DNA of 64,000 bases from Bacteroidota bacterium. Lineage in GTDB: Bacteria > Bacteroidota > Bacteroidia > Cytophagales > Cytophagaceae. The stretch covers positions 137,279 to 201,278 of the forward strand of contig JAEVZS010000009.1 in assembly GCA_023392125.1 (NCBI GenBank), read 5' to 3'. This document shows, piece by piece, positions 51,761 to 62,800 of this stretch (its first letter is position 1; every line of letters begins with the position of its first letter). Made by a program: the position numbers and the translations under genes. The notes below the pieces were generated by a model, which had not been told where the DNA came from, did not search any database, and worked only from the letters and a program-made list of their open reading frames with translations.

Positions 51761-53161
51761 CTAAATTTTTGCAGGGTGCCCTTCTACAGTAGCAGTAACC
51801 GATGTTGCACCGACCCATGACAAATAACCTTCTCCATGCTGGCTATTGTCAAGTCCGGCTTTCTCTTCTATTTCTTCTACACGAAGAGGGGAGATAAGGT
51901 TGGTAAGCCACAACAGGATCATAGATCCTCCGAAAGCAAACACAGAAGAGACAACCAGAGCAATCGTATGGCTAAGGAAAAGCTTAGTCTCACCGAAAAA
52001 CAATCCGTTATCTCCTTCAGGAATTGCGCCATTTACGGCATTGGTTGCAAAAACACCTGTAAGAATCATGCCTACCATACCACCCACACCATGACAAGGA
52101 AATACATCAAGCGTATCATCAAGCTGAGTTTTTGAAGTTCTGTAATCTACAAGTACACTTGAGACAAGGCTGGCGACAATACCAATGACAATAGAATGTG
52201 AAATTGTAACAAACCCTGCGGCCGGAGTGATTGCAACCAATCCTACTACTGCACCTATGCACATACCCATTGCATTGGGCTTTTTGCCTTTTACCGCATC
52301 AAAAAACATCCAGGCCAGCGCTGCCGCTGCAGAAGCAGCAGTTGTTGTCATAGCCGCTACAGCGGAAAGCTGATTGGCCCCCAGTGCAGACCCTGCGTTG
52401 AAGCCAAACCAGCCAAACCAAAGAAGACCGGTACCAAGCATAACCAGGGGAATATTGGCAGGATTATGTTCAGCTTTACTGCGTTTGCGAAGATAAATCG
52501 CAGAGGCAAGAGCTGCCCAACCTGCTGACATATGCACGACAGTACCTCCGGCAAAGTCAAGTACACCCATTTGAGCAAAAATTCCGTCCGGATGCCATGT
52601 CCAGTGAGCAAGAGGAGTATATATAAAAATTACAAATAAACAAATGAACAGCACATAGGAGGTAAACCGGATCCGTTCAGCAAATGCTCCGGTAATAAGG
52701 GCAGGAGTGATGATTGCAAACTTTAGCTGATAAAGCGCAAACAGCAACAGCGGTATGGTGGCTGCATTAACCCAGGGAGCGCCATCCATGACCCCCTTGA
52801 ACATAAAAAATGTACCGGGATTGCCGATCAGACCATTGATGCTCTCTCCAAAAGCAAGACTAAACCCTACAACGATCCACAAAATGGAAACAACGGCCAT
52901 TGATATGAAACTCTGTAGCATGGTCGAAATCACATTTTTTGAGTTAACCATACCACCATAAAAGAAAGCAAGCCCCGGAGTCATTATAAAAACCAGCGCT
53001 GCTGCTGTAAGCATCCATGCGGTATCTCCGATACTCAGCTGGCTTCCATAAGTTTCCCAGTAGCTTTCATTATTCAGCGAGGGCACCCCGCCAAAGATAA
53101 GAGAAAGTATCCCTATACCGATCAATACGATAAAAGGGACAATTGATAGTTGCTTTTTCAT
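51761..53161 (-). CDS. amtB: ammonium transporter
   Basis: 466 residues, with a cleavable-like first hydrophobic stretch then eleven membrane segments. Conserved Amt features: the start DTAWMLTAAALVFIMTPGLAFFYGG, FAGGTVVHMSAG with the first pore His, and DVFPCHGVGGMVG with the second. It carries ammonium across the inner membrane. The usual partner, a PII protein (glnK), is not adjacent on either side. The -7 element (53294-53301) suggests a leader of about 125 bases. Confidence 0.96.
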   Translation of the reverse strand: MKKQLSIVPFIVLIGIGILSLIFGGVPSLNNESYWETYGSQLSIGDTAWMLTAAALVFIMTPGLAFFYGGMVNSKNVISTMLQSFISMAVVSILWIVVGFSLAFGESINGLIGNPGTFFMFKGVMDGAPWVNAATIPLLLFALYQLKFAIITPALITGAFAERIRFTSYVLFICLFVIFIYTPLAHWTWHPDGIFAQMGVLDFAGGTVVHMSAGWAALASAIYLRKRSKAEHNPANIPLVMLGTGLLWFGWFGFNAGSALGANQLSAVAAMTTTAASAAAALAWMFFDAVKGKKPNAMGMCIGAVVGLVAITPAAGFVTISHSIVIGIVASLVSSVLVDYRTSKTQLDDTLDVFPCHGVGGMVGMILTGVFATNAVNGAIPEGDNGLFFGETKLFLSHTIALVVSSVFAFGGSMILLWLTNLISPLRVEEIEEKAGLDNSQHGEGYLSWVGATSVTATVEGHPAKI

Positions 53162-53293
53162 GTTAATAAAATGGTTAGTTATACGATTGGTTGGTTAGTA
53201 TTTCAACGCAATTTTATTAAAAAAACACATAACTTCAATTATAAGCCTTAAAAAACAACTTAGTTTTTATAAATAAATATTAAATTTTTATTT

Positions 53294-53301
53294 CAAAGTT
53301 A
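53294..53301 (-). promoter_or_regulatory. Bacteroidota -7 element before amtB
   Basis: On the minus strand TAACTTTG matches TAnnTTTG, about 130 bases upstream of the ATG at 53161. The gap is AT-rich; no -33 TTG at the usual distance. Confidence 0.4.
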
Positions 53302-53370
53302 AAATTTAAACATCCTTTTAATATTCATATTGTTTGATAACAGAATACTAGCCCGGATTTTCTCCAATAA

Positions 53371-53402
53371 AAAAGCCTCAACAGATGTCCGTTGAGGCTT
53401 TT
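53371..53402 (-). terminator. terminator after the TPR-PD40-OmpA gene
   Basis: Twelve-base perfect stem with GCCTCAAC (53375-53382) and GTTGAGGC (53391-53398) plus A4/T4, loop of eight bases, T-rich tail on the minus strand. Confidence 0.88.
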
Positions 53403-53425
53403 CAATGCTGCAGATACAGCTTTTA

Positions 53426-55822
53426 CTACATCCCGCTGGTCTTTACGACCAGAAACTCAGTTCTTCTGTTCAAGGCATGCTCGTCTTCGGAACACTTAAC
53501 TATTTTCGTTCCTTCACACCCGCAATGATTAATCAGACGACTTTCTCCATAGCCTTTACCATAAATTCTGTCTTCATCAATCCCTTTCGAAATAATATAC
53601 TCAGCAGATGCTTTAGCTCTTTTATCAGATAAGGAAAAATTGGAAGCAGCGCTGCCCCGGCAATCCGTATGCGCTCCTAGTTCAATTATGATTCCCTTAT
53701 TCTCATTCATTACCTCTACGATCTTATCCAGCTCAGAAGCTGCATCCGGACGTATATCCCATTTGCCAAGATCAAAATAAATAGGATTAAGATTGAAGAT
53801 CTTTCCTATGTCTGTTCCCACCTTTATTTTATCCATTACAAGATCCAGTCTCTTATGAAGATTGACAACAGTATCAGATACAATGGTATTAAAAGGTATG
53901 CTTCTTGTCAGATAGTTTGTTTTTACAAGATGAATATTGAACCCAATAGAATCCTTAACCCGCAGCTCCTCCAGCATTTCTCTGAAAATACCATTTGAAA
54001 GAGTATGCAATGAGAAAATCTCCTTATGTGTATTCTTGTCTTTTATGATTACATGGACGCTGTCGATTGGCTCACCGGTTTCACGATCCGTAACAAGCCC
54101 TACAAGAGCTACATCAATTTTGTTCCACATATAAAGATCATGTCTGATCTGCTTGTCGGTAACATTGACCGTATTGAAAGCTTCAGTTGTATCAAAATAG
54201 CTTCTTCTAGAAGCTGAAAGCTGGTAATATTCGTCAAAATCAAGTTCAAGCTGATACTGCCCGGCACTATCAGCCCTGACAGAGGCTACTTCCTTACCAT
54301 TATTATCCGTAAGAGAGATCTTTGCGCCCGGCAGCTCTTTCATCGTGATCTTATCGCGGACAGTACCTTCCAGCATGATGGTTTTGACAGCAGTAAACAT
54401 GTAAATATCATCATCAAAACCACCAAAATCTCTGTTGGAGCTTAGAAAACCTTTCTTTCCCTTGTCCCACAATACGATTCCGAAATCATCCTTTTTAGAA
54501 CTGATCGGATAGTTAAGATGGCTAACCTGATCTTTCTCATATTTAAATATGTCAAGTCCGCCCAGTCCGGGGTGCCCGTTAGATGAAAAATACAATACGT
54601 CCTTTTCATCAATATAAGGAAACAGCTCATTGCCCGGCGTATTTACCGTACTTCCAAGATTAACAGGCTTTGACCATTTCCCGTTTCTGAAGGCAGATTT
54701 GTAAATATCGGATCCTCCTTTTCCGCCAGGCATATCAGACGAGAAATACAGGGTTTTGCCATCTGCAGATAAAGATGGATGTCCTACAGAATACTCGTCA
54801 CTATTAAACGGAAACTCTGTGACTTTTCCCCAGTCTCCGCTGTCTTCATCCTTATAGGCAATATATAGCTTCAGGCGGGTTACATTCATACCATCTCTTT
54901 TGGCGAAAAACTTGTTATAGTTATTTCGTGTAAAGATGATCATATTCTGTTCCTTATTGAAAGTAGCAGGTCCGTCATGAAATTTTGTATTGATTTTAGA
55001 GCTGAAAAGCGTCGGCTCTGCATTGTTGGCTGCTTTTTTATCTTCTTTAAATGTGTGAGCGTAGTAGCCGACAGTATAAGAGTCATTGCTGGTAGAATAC
55101 GTCTCATCAGAATGCAGCTCCTTGTTTGCCAGTGTATAAGAATACTTCTTCGATGAAGAGTCTTCTGCGTACATATCCGTTTCATACGACCAGTACTTTA
55201 TGCCGGCAGTATCCAGATAGTACAGATCAAGAAAAGCCGAGTTATTCCACGAATGAACTCGTCTGATTCCATGTTCCTGTTTGCGGGAACTGCAAAATAC
55301 GATACCATCCCCGTAAAAAACCGGACTAAAGTCAGACTGGGCAGAATTGAAGTTAACCTTCTTTACAGAATAGTTTACTGAATCTTTATAGAAATCATTT
55401 ATCCGCTGGCTGTAAGCCTCCAAAAAAGCCTTCCCGCGCTCATCACGATGTCCGGTAAGGTCAACATATTTTTCAAACCAGACTATTGATTTTTCATAGT
55501 GGCCGTTTTGTGCAAGTGTCTGTGCATATTCAAATATGGCTCTTTCGTCTTTTTCGGCAACTCCTGTTGTATCCTCAAAGAATGCTGAATATACTCTTTC
55601 CGCGTTGCGCATATCGCCAATATTGTAATAGGAGTTGGCCAGATTTTTGAGTACCACGGGGGTAGGACTCAAAAACTTCAATGCCTTCTCATAGTGTTCT
55701 ATGGCATGCGCGTATTTCATCCTGTCGTATTGCTTTTGGGCAAAGTTAAAACTGCCCTGAGCAACGACATTGCCAACTTGCAACAGAATGGCGATCAGAA
55801 TAGAAGCAATACTAAATTTCAT
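53426..55822 (-). CDS. TPR-PD40-OmpA envelope protein of the second surface cassette
   Basis: 798 residues from ATG 55822 (MKFSIASIL); a GTG at 55849 would only lengthen the n-region. Layout: signal peptide (ends VVAQ), TPR repeats to about 130, PD40 blades (about 180-480; S-A-D-G-K-T-L-Y-F-S-S and DIY/DIF), two carboxypeptidase-regulatory-like domains (about 490-570 and 580-665), then OmpA (about 672-798) with LGAHTDCRG and NRRTEF. It anchors to peptidoglycan and presumably supports the PorP-adhesin pair upstream. Unlike the copy at 3345-4892 it keeps the OmpA domain. Insert HCGCEGTKIVKC near the end holds three cysteines. Confidence 0.9.
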   Translation of the reverse strand: MKFSIASILIAILLQVGNVVAQGSFNFAQKQYDRMKYAHAIEHYEKALKFLSPTPVVLKNLANSYYNIGDMRNAERVYSAFFEDTTGVAEKDERAIFEYAQTLAQNGHYEKSIVWFEKYVDLTGHRDERGKAFLEAYSQRINDFYKDSVNYSVKKVNFNSAQSDFSPVFYGDGIVFCSSRKQEHGIRRVHSWNNSAFLDLYYLDTAGIKYWSYETDMYAEDSSSKKYSYTLANKELHSDETYSTSNDSYTVGYYAHTFKEDKKAANNAEPTLFSSKINTKFHDGPATFNKEQNMIIFTRNNYNKFFAKRDGMNVTRLKLYIAYKDEDSGDWGKVTEFPFNSDEYSVGHPSLSADGKTLYFSSDMPGGKGGSDIYKSAFRNGKWSKPVNLGSTVNTPGNELFPYIDEKDVLYFSSNGHPGLGGLDIFKYEKDQVSHLNYPISSKKDDFGIVLWDKGKKGFLSSNRDFGGFDDDIYMFTAVKTIMLEGTVRDKITMKELPGAKISLTDNNGKEVASVRADSAGQYQLELDFDEYYQLSASRRSYFDTTEAFNTVNVTDKQIRHDLYMWNKIDVALVGLVTDRETGEPIDSVHVIIKDKNTHKEIFSLHTLSNGIFREMLEELRVKDSIGFNIHLVKTNYLTRSIPFNTIVSDTVVNLHKRLDLVMDKIKVGTDIGKIFNLNPIYFDLGKWDIRPDAASELDKIVEVMNENKGIIIELGAHTDCRGSAASNFSLSDKRAKASAEYIISKGIDEDRIYGKGYGESRLINHCGCEGTKIVKCSEDEHALNRRTEFLVVKTSGM

Positions 55823-55852
55823 ATAATATAGCAGAAAATAGAGATTCACACA

Positions 55853-56785
55853 TTAGAAATACCGGGGCGTAATCATTTTGCCCTTATCATAACCCAATTC
55901 ATAACGAAGCATTACCTCATGGGTTCCTATGTTGTAATAACGGACCCTGGTATGAGAATAATCGAAAGCATAACCGAATCTCAGCTGATCAAGTATTTGC
56001 ACTTCCAGAAGGAATACCGGAGCATCAAGGCTTCTGTATGAAAGTCCTACCGCAATGCGGTCATGAAACCACAAATTGGCATTCAAATCCATTTGAATCG
56101 GCGCCCCATACACCTGCTTGATCAATGTCGATGGTTTCAGCTTCATATAGTGATTGAGATCAAACACATAACCGGCGATCAGAAATAAATGTCTGTACTG
56201 CCTGGCAAATGCCTGCTGCCCTCCAAAACCTGCATACGTCAGTTTGTTGTTCAAAACGTGCGGCATAGACAAACCAATATAAAAACGGTCATTATTCAGA
56301 TAAAGCCCGAGCCCCAGGTTGGGAAGTATTCGGTTTACATTCTGCGCAAACGCCGGATCATCAGTTTCTCCGTGTTCGCTCAATTTTACTTCAGTATAAT
56401 TGGCTCTGTAATTCATCGCACCGGCAGATGCGCCCATAGACAGAAGCAGATTGCTGCTTAATCTGACTCTGTATGCGTAATTGGCATAGAATCCGGTGTT
56501 ATTGACCACACCGATCCGGTCATTATATACCACCAGCCCCCCGCCCATAGTTTCGCCACGCAGAGGCATATCCGCACTAAAGGTCATTGTTTCGGGCGCC
56601 CCCTTTACATTCAGCCATTGCTTCCGGTACAGAGCGTTCAGACTGACAACATCTCTGCTTCCAGTATAAGCAGGGTTGATCAGCATTGTATTAAACATGT
56701 ATTGTGAAAACAATGCGTCTTGCTGGGCCTGCACCATATTCAACGTGCAGATAACAACTGTAATTGATAATATGATTCTTTTCAT
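55853..56785 (-). CDS. PorP/SprF family T9SS-associated outer membrane protein
   Basis: 310 residues, standard length. Signal peptide (ends VQAQ), then DALFSQYMFNTMLINPAYTGSR, the family start motif here given in two overlapping pieces (DALFSQYMFN and INPAYTGSR), and a barrel of alternating strands ending GKMITPRYF. It lies 33 bases after the giant adhesin and 30 before the OmpA partner, all in one operon. By analogy to SprF it would serve surface placement of that adhesin. Confidence 0.94.
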   Translation of the reverse strand: MKRIILSITVVICTLNMVQAQQDALFSQYMFNTMLINPAYTGSRDVVSLNALYRKQWLNVKGAPETMTFSADMPLRGETMGGGLVVYNDRIGVVNNTGFYANYAYRVRLSSNLLLSMGASAGAMNYRANYTEVKLSEHGETDDPAFAQNVNRILPNLGLGLYLNNDRFYIGLSMPHVLNNKLTYAGFGGQQAFARQYRHLFLIAGYVFDLNHYMKLKPSTLIKQVYGAPIQMDLNANLWFHDRIAVGLSYRSLDAPVFLLEVQILDQLRFGYAFDYSHTRVRYYNIGTHEVMLRYELGYDKGKMITPRYF

Positions 56786-56818
56786 TTGTCCTGATGCTTT
56801 TTGATCAATCCTTCAGCA

Positions 56819-59800
56819 TTAGCGGTTTATGGTAATATATTTAAACCCTTCCGCTTCGCCGTCATTTACATTGTAGTAGATATAATAAGTACCATCAGGC
56901 ACTCCGCTACCGATAACAAGACCGCGGTTGGCTGTTCCGTCCCAATCATTCTGATAGTTTTTGTTTTCATAAACTATATTGCCCCAGCGGTTGTAGACTA
57001 TAAAAACAATACCGGAAGGCGGGATATCTGTTTTGATTACAAAGCGATCATGGATATTATCTCCGTTAGGAGAGAAGCCGTCGGGCACAAAGATTACATT
57101 AGGTTTAATCTCAAAGTAAACGGTATCTAACCTGCATAAGGTCTGATTACAACGGCGGTCTGATGAGAAATCACAAACATTTACGATAAGCGTATCTGTG
57201 CCTACAAAATCATGCTCAGGTATATACTCAAAATCACCTTCAGAGCTTATATATACGGTTCCGAATTCAGGCGTCTTTAAATACGGCTCAGCTACATATA
57301 GGGAATCATTATCAGCATCAGAATCATTGTCAAGTATATTTCCGAAGACCGGCTGATTTTTGAAGTTCCAGTATGAGTCATTACGTACCAAAGGCGGAGT
57401 ATTGATATAGGACACCGTAATCGCAATCCTCTTCTGACTACATCTTTTGAATTTACTTGTATCACAAATCATCACAACGACAGAGTCTTCTCCAATAAAG
57501 TTGGTGTTAGGCGTATACGTGTAAAGGTTATTAACCGTATCAATTTCTATAACTCCGAACTGAGGATAAACAACCGGTACAGAACGGGCAATAAGGCCGC
57601 CTCCGTTTCGGGAATAGTCACTTTCTCCCACAATTATATTGGAGATAGGCGCATTCTGGCATGTATAGCGAATATCATCGGTCAAGTCAGGATTAAGACA
57701 AGGATAAATACCTACTGCTTCCGTTGTATCCTCACATACCAGTGAGGAAGCAATCCTGCGGAAATAATACGTTTCATACTCCGGCAAATTCTCTTTCGCA
57801 ATACTCAGATCCGGGCGATTGCTGTTTGGCATATGCTCCCAGACAGGATTTGTTGTATCAGAGGTCAGAATCCACGTATAATTAATAAAAGAACCACCAT
57901 CTGCTTCTGTTCTGTAGTCCAGATAAAGAAGATCTCTATTACAGAACTGCTGCTCATCACCGATATATCCCGGATTTACCAATGGATCAATAAACAAGCG
58001 GTAGGCAACTGCGCTGCTATCATTTTTACAGGCACCGGTCGATGTTACAATTCGTTTATAATATGTAGTAGAAGTAACGAGGCCCGGGCTATAATCTTTA
58101 CCGACAGCACCTGAAATTACCGTCCAGTTATCCGTTCCGGTAGGGGAGCTGATCCACTGGTATTGGATGTCTTCCAATCCACCAACCGGAGCAGACCCTA
58201 CGATCGTTTGTGACTCTGTACCAAAACACAGCTCCTCACCGGAGCCAATATCATTGGTTCCCTGATCTATCGGCTGATCCACATTGATAAAGCTGGCTAT
58301 GGTTGTATCAGAACATTTGGCAAGCGCCGAAATAACGATTCTCCTTACATACAGCGAGCTGCTCAACTCCGAAAACTGAAGAGTTGCCGATGTCTCACCT
58401 GTGAGATCATTCCATTCATTGTTGTCTGTTGAGCTCTGCCACTGATAACTGTACGGCAGACTTCCGCCCGTCGGATCCGAAACAGTCAGGCTAACCGATT
58501 CGTCACGGCATATGCTCTCATGCTGATCGATACTTCCGGAAGCCAATGCAGGATCCACATACAGCTCAACAGCCATCAGGGAAGTATCGGATGAGCAGGC
58601 CCCTGTTGAAGTGATAATTCTTCTGAAATACGTAGTTGAAGACATTGCCCCCGGATCCAGGTGCTGCCCTGTCGCTCCGGCTACATCTGTCCAGTTATCG
58701 ATACCATCAGGAGAGCTGATCCATTGATAAGTAACAGGCTGAATACCTCCTGTCGGACGGGAACCGGAAATTGTTGCAGCAACTTCGCCTTCACAAAGCG
58801 ACTGATCTTCCGCAATGGTATTACTGGAAGAGATAACGGCTGTATCAACTTTTATCAGCAGAGAAGGAGTCAGATATTCACAAACATCAGTTGCCGTGAT
58901 TACTCTTCTTCTGAAATAGGTAGAAATACCAAGAGGAGAAGAGGTATAAACACTGTCTGTGGCTCCGTTAATGGCCACCCATACATTATTATCCGTAGAG
59001 CGTTCCCATTGATAAGAATAAGGTCTTAGCCCGCCAGTAGGTGAAGTAACGGTAAAGGTTGGTACAACACCCTGACATATATTAGCCGGATCTGCTGTCA
59101 GCTCTCCGGGATCAAACTGGCCATCAAGGCGCAGCTCGATTGATGAAACAGAGGTATCATTAGGGCAGACACCAGCAGAGACTGCGATTCTTCTGTAATA
59201 CACCAGACCTGTTGTTATTTCAGGCGTATAATTCTGTGCGTTAGCTCCGGGAATATTTTCCCAGTCTGTCCTGTTTTCTGATATTTGCCAGATATACGGC
59301 GGAGCAGCAAGAGTACCGGTAGCAGCGCTCCCGGTTATTTCTGCGATATCTGTTACCTCACAAGCCTGCTGATTTGAGCCTGTCAGGGTATTTCCGGCAA
59401 TAGCCATATTAACGTTCAGAACCAGCTCAGCGCTATCAGACGGAGTTGTACACAGCTTATCCGGATCTGCATATACAATAACTTTAACTACATCATTATT
59501 TCTCCAGATATTCTGATTTTTATATACGCTGTCCGGTTGTCCTGCCGGTAGCAGAAAACCTGTTCCATTATAAAACCAGTCTATTCTTCTTCTTGCTCCT
59601 GCATTAGCAGTTTTCGCTACAATTGAAAGGGTATCCGTATTACAAAGCAGCGCAGGAATCGGCTCAAAAGATATATCGGTAACAAGATTGGGTAATACAA
59701 GTACCTCGTAGTAACCATCTGTCGTATCATTTTCACAACTGTTCAGTACCACACGACGGAAACGGGTTGTTTCACCTATTCCTTCATAAGATACTGAGGA

Positions 59801-62800
59801 AGAGTTTGAAGATGCTATATCTTCCCAGTCTGTAAACGGAGATACAGAACGCTGCCATACAAAGCTGTATCCCGGACTTCCGTTCGCAGGAAGAGTTACA
59901 TTTCTGACTATAATATCACTTCCATCACAAACAGTTGTATCTCCGGTCTGAATGGCTCCCGAAGTCAGTGGCAGGTAGAGAGAGATCAATACAGGGCCTG
60001 CATACGTGGTATCACAGCTTCCGTTACCATTGGTAGCTCTTCTTCTGAAATACGTATCGGCATTCAGAGCATCCGGGGTATAATCCGGATCATTGGCCGA
60101 TACAATATCGCTCCAGTCATTTCCGTCCACAGACAATTGCCACTGATACGTTATTTCTGTTCCTGTACCACCGGAAGCCAACTCAACACTGTTAATAATG
60201 CCCGGTACAGCTCCATTACACACATCCTCTGTGCTTGCACTGATATCTCCGCCATCCATCTCTCCGGTTACTACAATACTTACAATATTACTTGTATCCG
60301 CACATGTTGCCGAGCGAACAATTCTTCTGTATTGCGCATCACTGGTGATAGAAGGAACCGAGGCCAGAGGACCGGGAGTATTAGACCCGGCAATATTCGT
60401 CCAGGTTACCCCGTCTACCGAATATTGCCAGGTATAGGCAAGAGGCGGAAGTCCACCGGAGGGCAGGACATCATTTTGCAACAAAGGGGAAGTTCCGCTA
60501 CATATCGTATTATTGCTGGCAATAATAGCCCCTGAACTCAGGGCAGGATCCAGAGTAACTGAAGCTGAATTTGCAAGTGTAACGGTTCCGCAACCATCTA
60601 TATCCGCATTAACGGTAATCGTATTAACTCCATCATTAAGCAATGAGGTCGGAATATCAATTACAAGGTTTCCATTGCCGCCAGTGCGTGTATTTGCCCC
60701 TAGCTGAGTTGTTCCCAGGTAGGCAGTATAAGTAACCCCGGAAGTAGCATTGACAATAGTTACCGAGGTTGTTGTTCCGGATGAAGAGCAAATAGAACTT
60801 CCATTAACAGCCAGAGACGAAGAAGGGCGAGGTACTTTGGTTATTACCACTGTATCTTCCAGATCTACAACGGCACAACCAGAGATACTTGCTCTTACAG
60901 AGACAGAGTTTGTACCATTCGTTAATCTTGCATTATCAATGACAATTTCAAGATCTTCTTCAGCTGTATTCGTATTGGTTGCCTGCCCCACAGGAGAGCT
61001 GCCGACATATGCTGTATAAGTCACTCCCGGATTACTGTTTCTGATAGTTATTTTTGTTGAAGCTTCGTTCGAACATACAATATTGCCTTCCACTGAAACA
61101 GCAGCATCCGGATTGGGCACTTTCACCACATTGGCCGACTCGTCAAGATCAACGGAACGACAACCTGGAATAACAGCTTTTACAGTCACTGTATTGATGC
61201 CATCCGATAACAGGTCAGAGCCAATTTTAACTTCGAGCAAACCCGCTGTAGCTGCGTTTTGTCTGGCAGACCCAACCTGCGTACTGCCAATATAAAGCTC
61301 ATAGGTAACATTAGGCTGCGCCCCCTGAATAGTTACTGTAGCCGAATCTTCCAGAGAGCAGATGGTGCTTCCTGTAAGGCTTAGCGTAGCAGATGGCAAA
61401 GGTACAAGGATGATGTTTGCTGTATCAGTAAGAGATACAATGGCGCATCCGGCAATATCTGCCCGCACATTTATAACATTCAGTCCGTTAGCAAGTGAAG
61501 AAGTCAGAACGTCAATTTCCAGCTCTCCACCGGTTGCCGAGCTTCCTTCTCCGACTTTGGTCGTACCTCTGTAGACTGAATAGACAACATCAGGTGCGGT
61601 GCCGGATATAACAACTTTTGCAGATACCTCTTCGGAACATACAACACCACCTGTTACTGCAAGTAATGCAGAGGGATTGGGAACGAGTATAACTCCGGCA
61701 GTATCCGTCAGATCAACCGTTGTACACCCCTCTATATCAGCCTGAACACTGATTATATTCATACCGGTAGCAAGGTCACTCACCGATATTGGTATGGTAA
61801 TCGTAGTAGGCGTATTTACTGTATTGATTCCTGTATTCAATTCATTGCCTGCGAGAAGCACTTTGTAGGTTACACCTGGTTCAGCATTATGAATGGTTAT
61901 CTGTGTGGTTGTCGCATTGGAACAAACAGTACCACCGGTTATAAGCAGGGAAGCATCAGGTTTGCTGTTTTTGACAATTGTCCGGGTTCCATTGAGTGTA
62001 ACCGTAGCACATCCGGCAATATCAGCCCGTACCCTGACTGTATTATTTCCGGTATTTAGTGATGCAACCGGAATATTATCGATCAGAAGATCCTGAGGTG
62101 TCGTACCATTGTGAGAAGCATTACCTATGACAGTTGAGCCCAGCATTACGGAATAAACAACGCCCGGTTGGGCATTATTTACCGTCACGTAGGCATAATC
62201 ATCATCACTACAGACTGTACTGCCGGTAAATGTAAGAGAAGAAGATGGATTCGTGTTTATATAAATCGTATCCGTTTCATCCATTTTCAACGATCCGCAT
62301 CCGGCAATTTCAGCTTCCACCTGCACTACATTCATGCCAGAAGCAAGACTGGATACCGGAACATTGATTGTCAAGCCGGAAGGCTGAGTTCCCGTATTGG
62401 TATTTTCAGCGATTAAAACATCATTCAGCAAGACTTTGTATCGCACTCCGGGCTCAGCACCAGTTACCTGCAATGTCGCATTGGTCTGATTCGAGCAATA
62501 GTATCCGCCGTTTATTGCAAGACTGGTTGAAGGTTTCTTGTTTTTAATTACTGTAGCACTCTGGCTCAGAGTAATGTTTGTACAGGCATCTACAGCAGCT
62601 CTGAAGTTTAATGTTGTAGTCCCCAGAGCAAAAGAGTCGAGATGAATCAAAATGGACAGATCTGCCGCAGAATTACCATTGTTGATTGCATTGGCAAGCA
62701 CTCTTGTCCCCGACAAAACCGAATAAGTTACTCCGGGCTCTGCCTGTTCAATCACAACCGTTGCATTCGTCTGGTCATCACAAAAAGTACCGCCCCTTAC

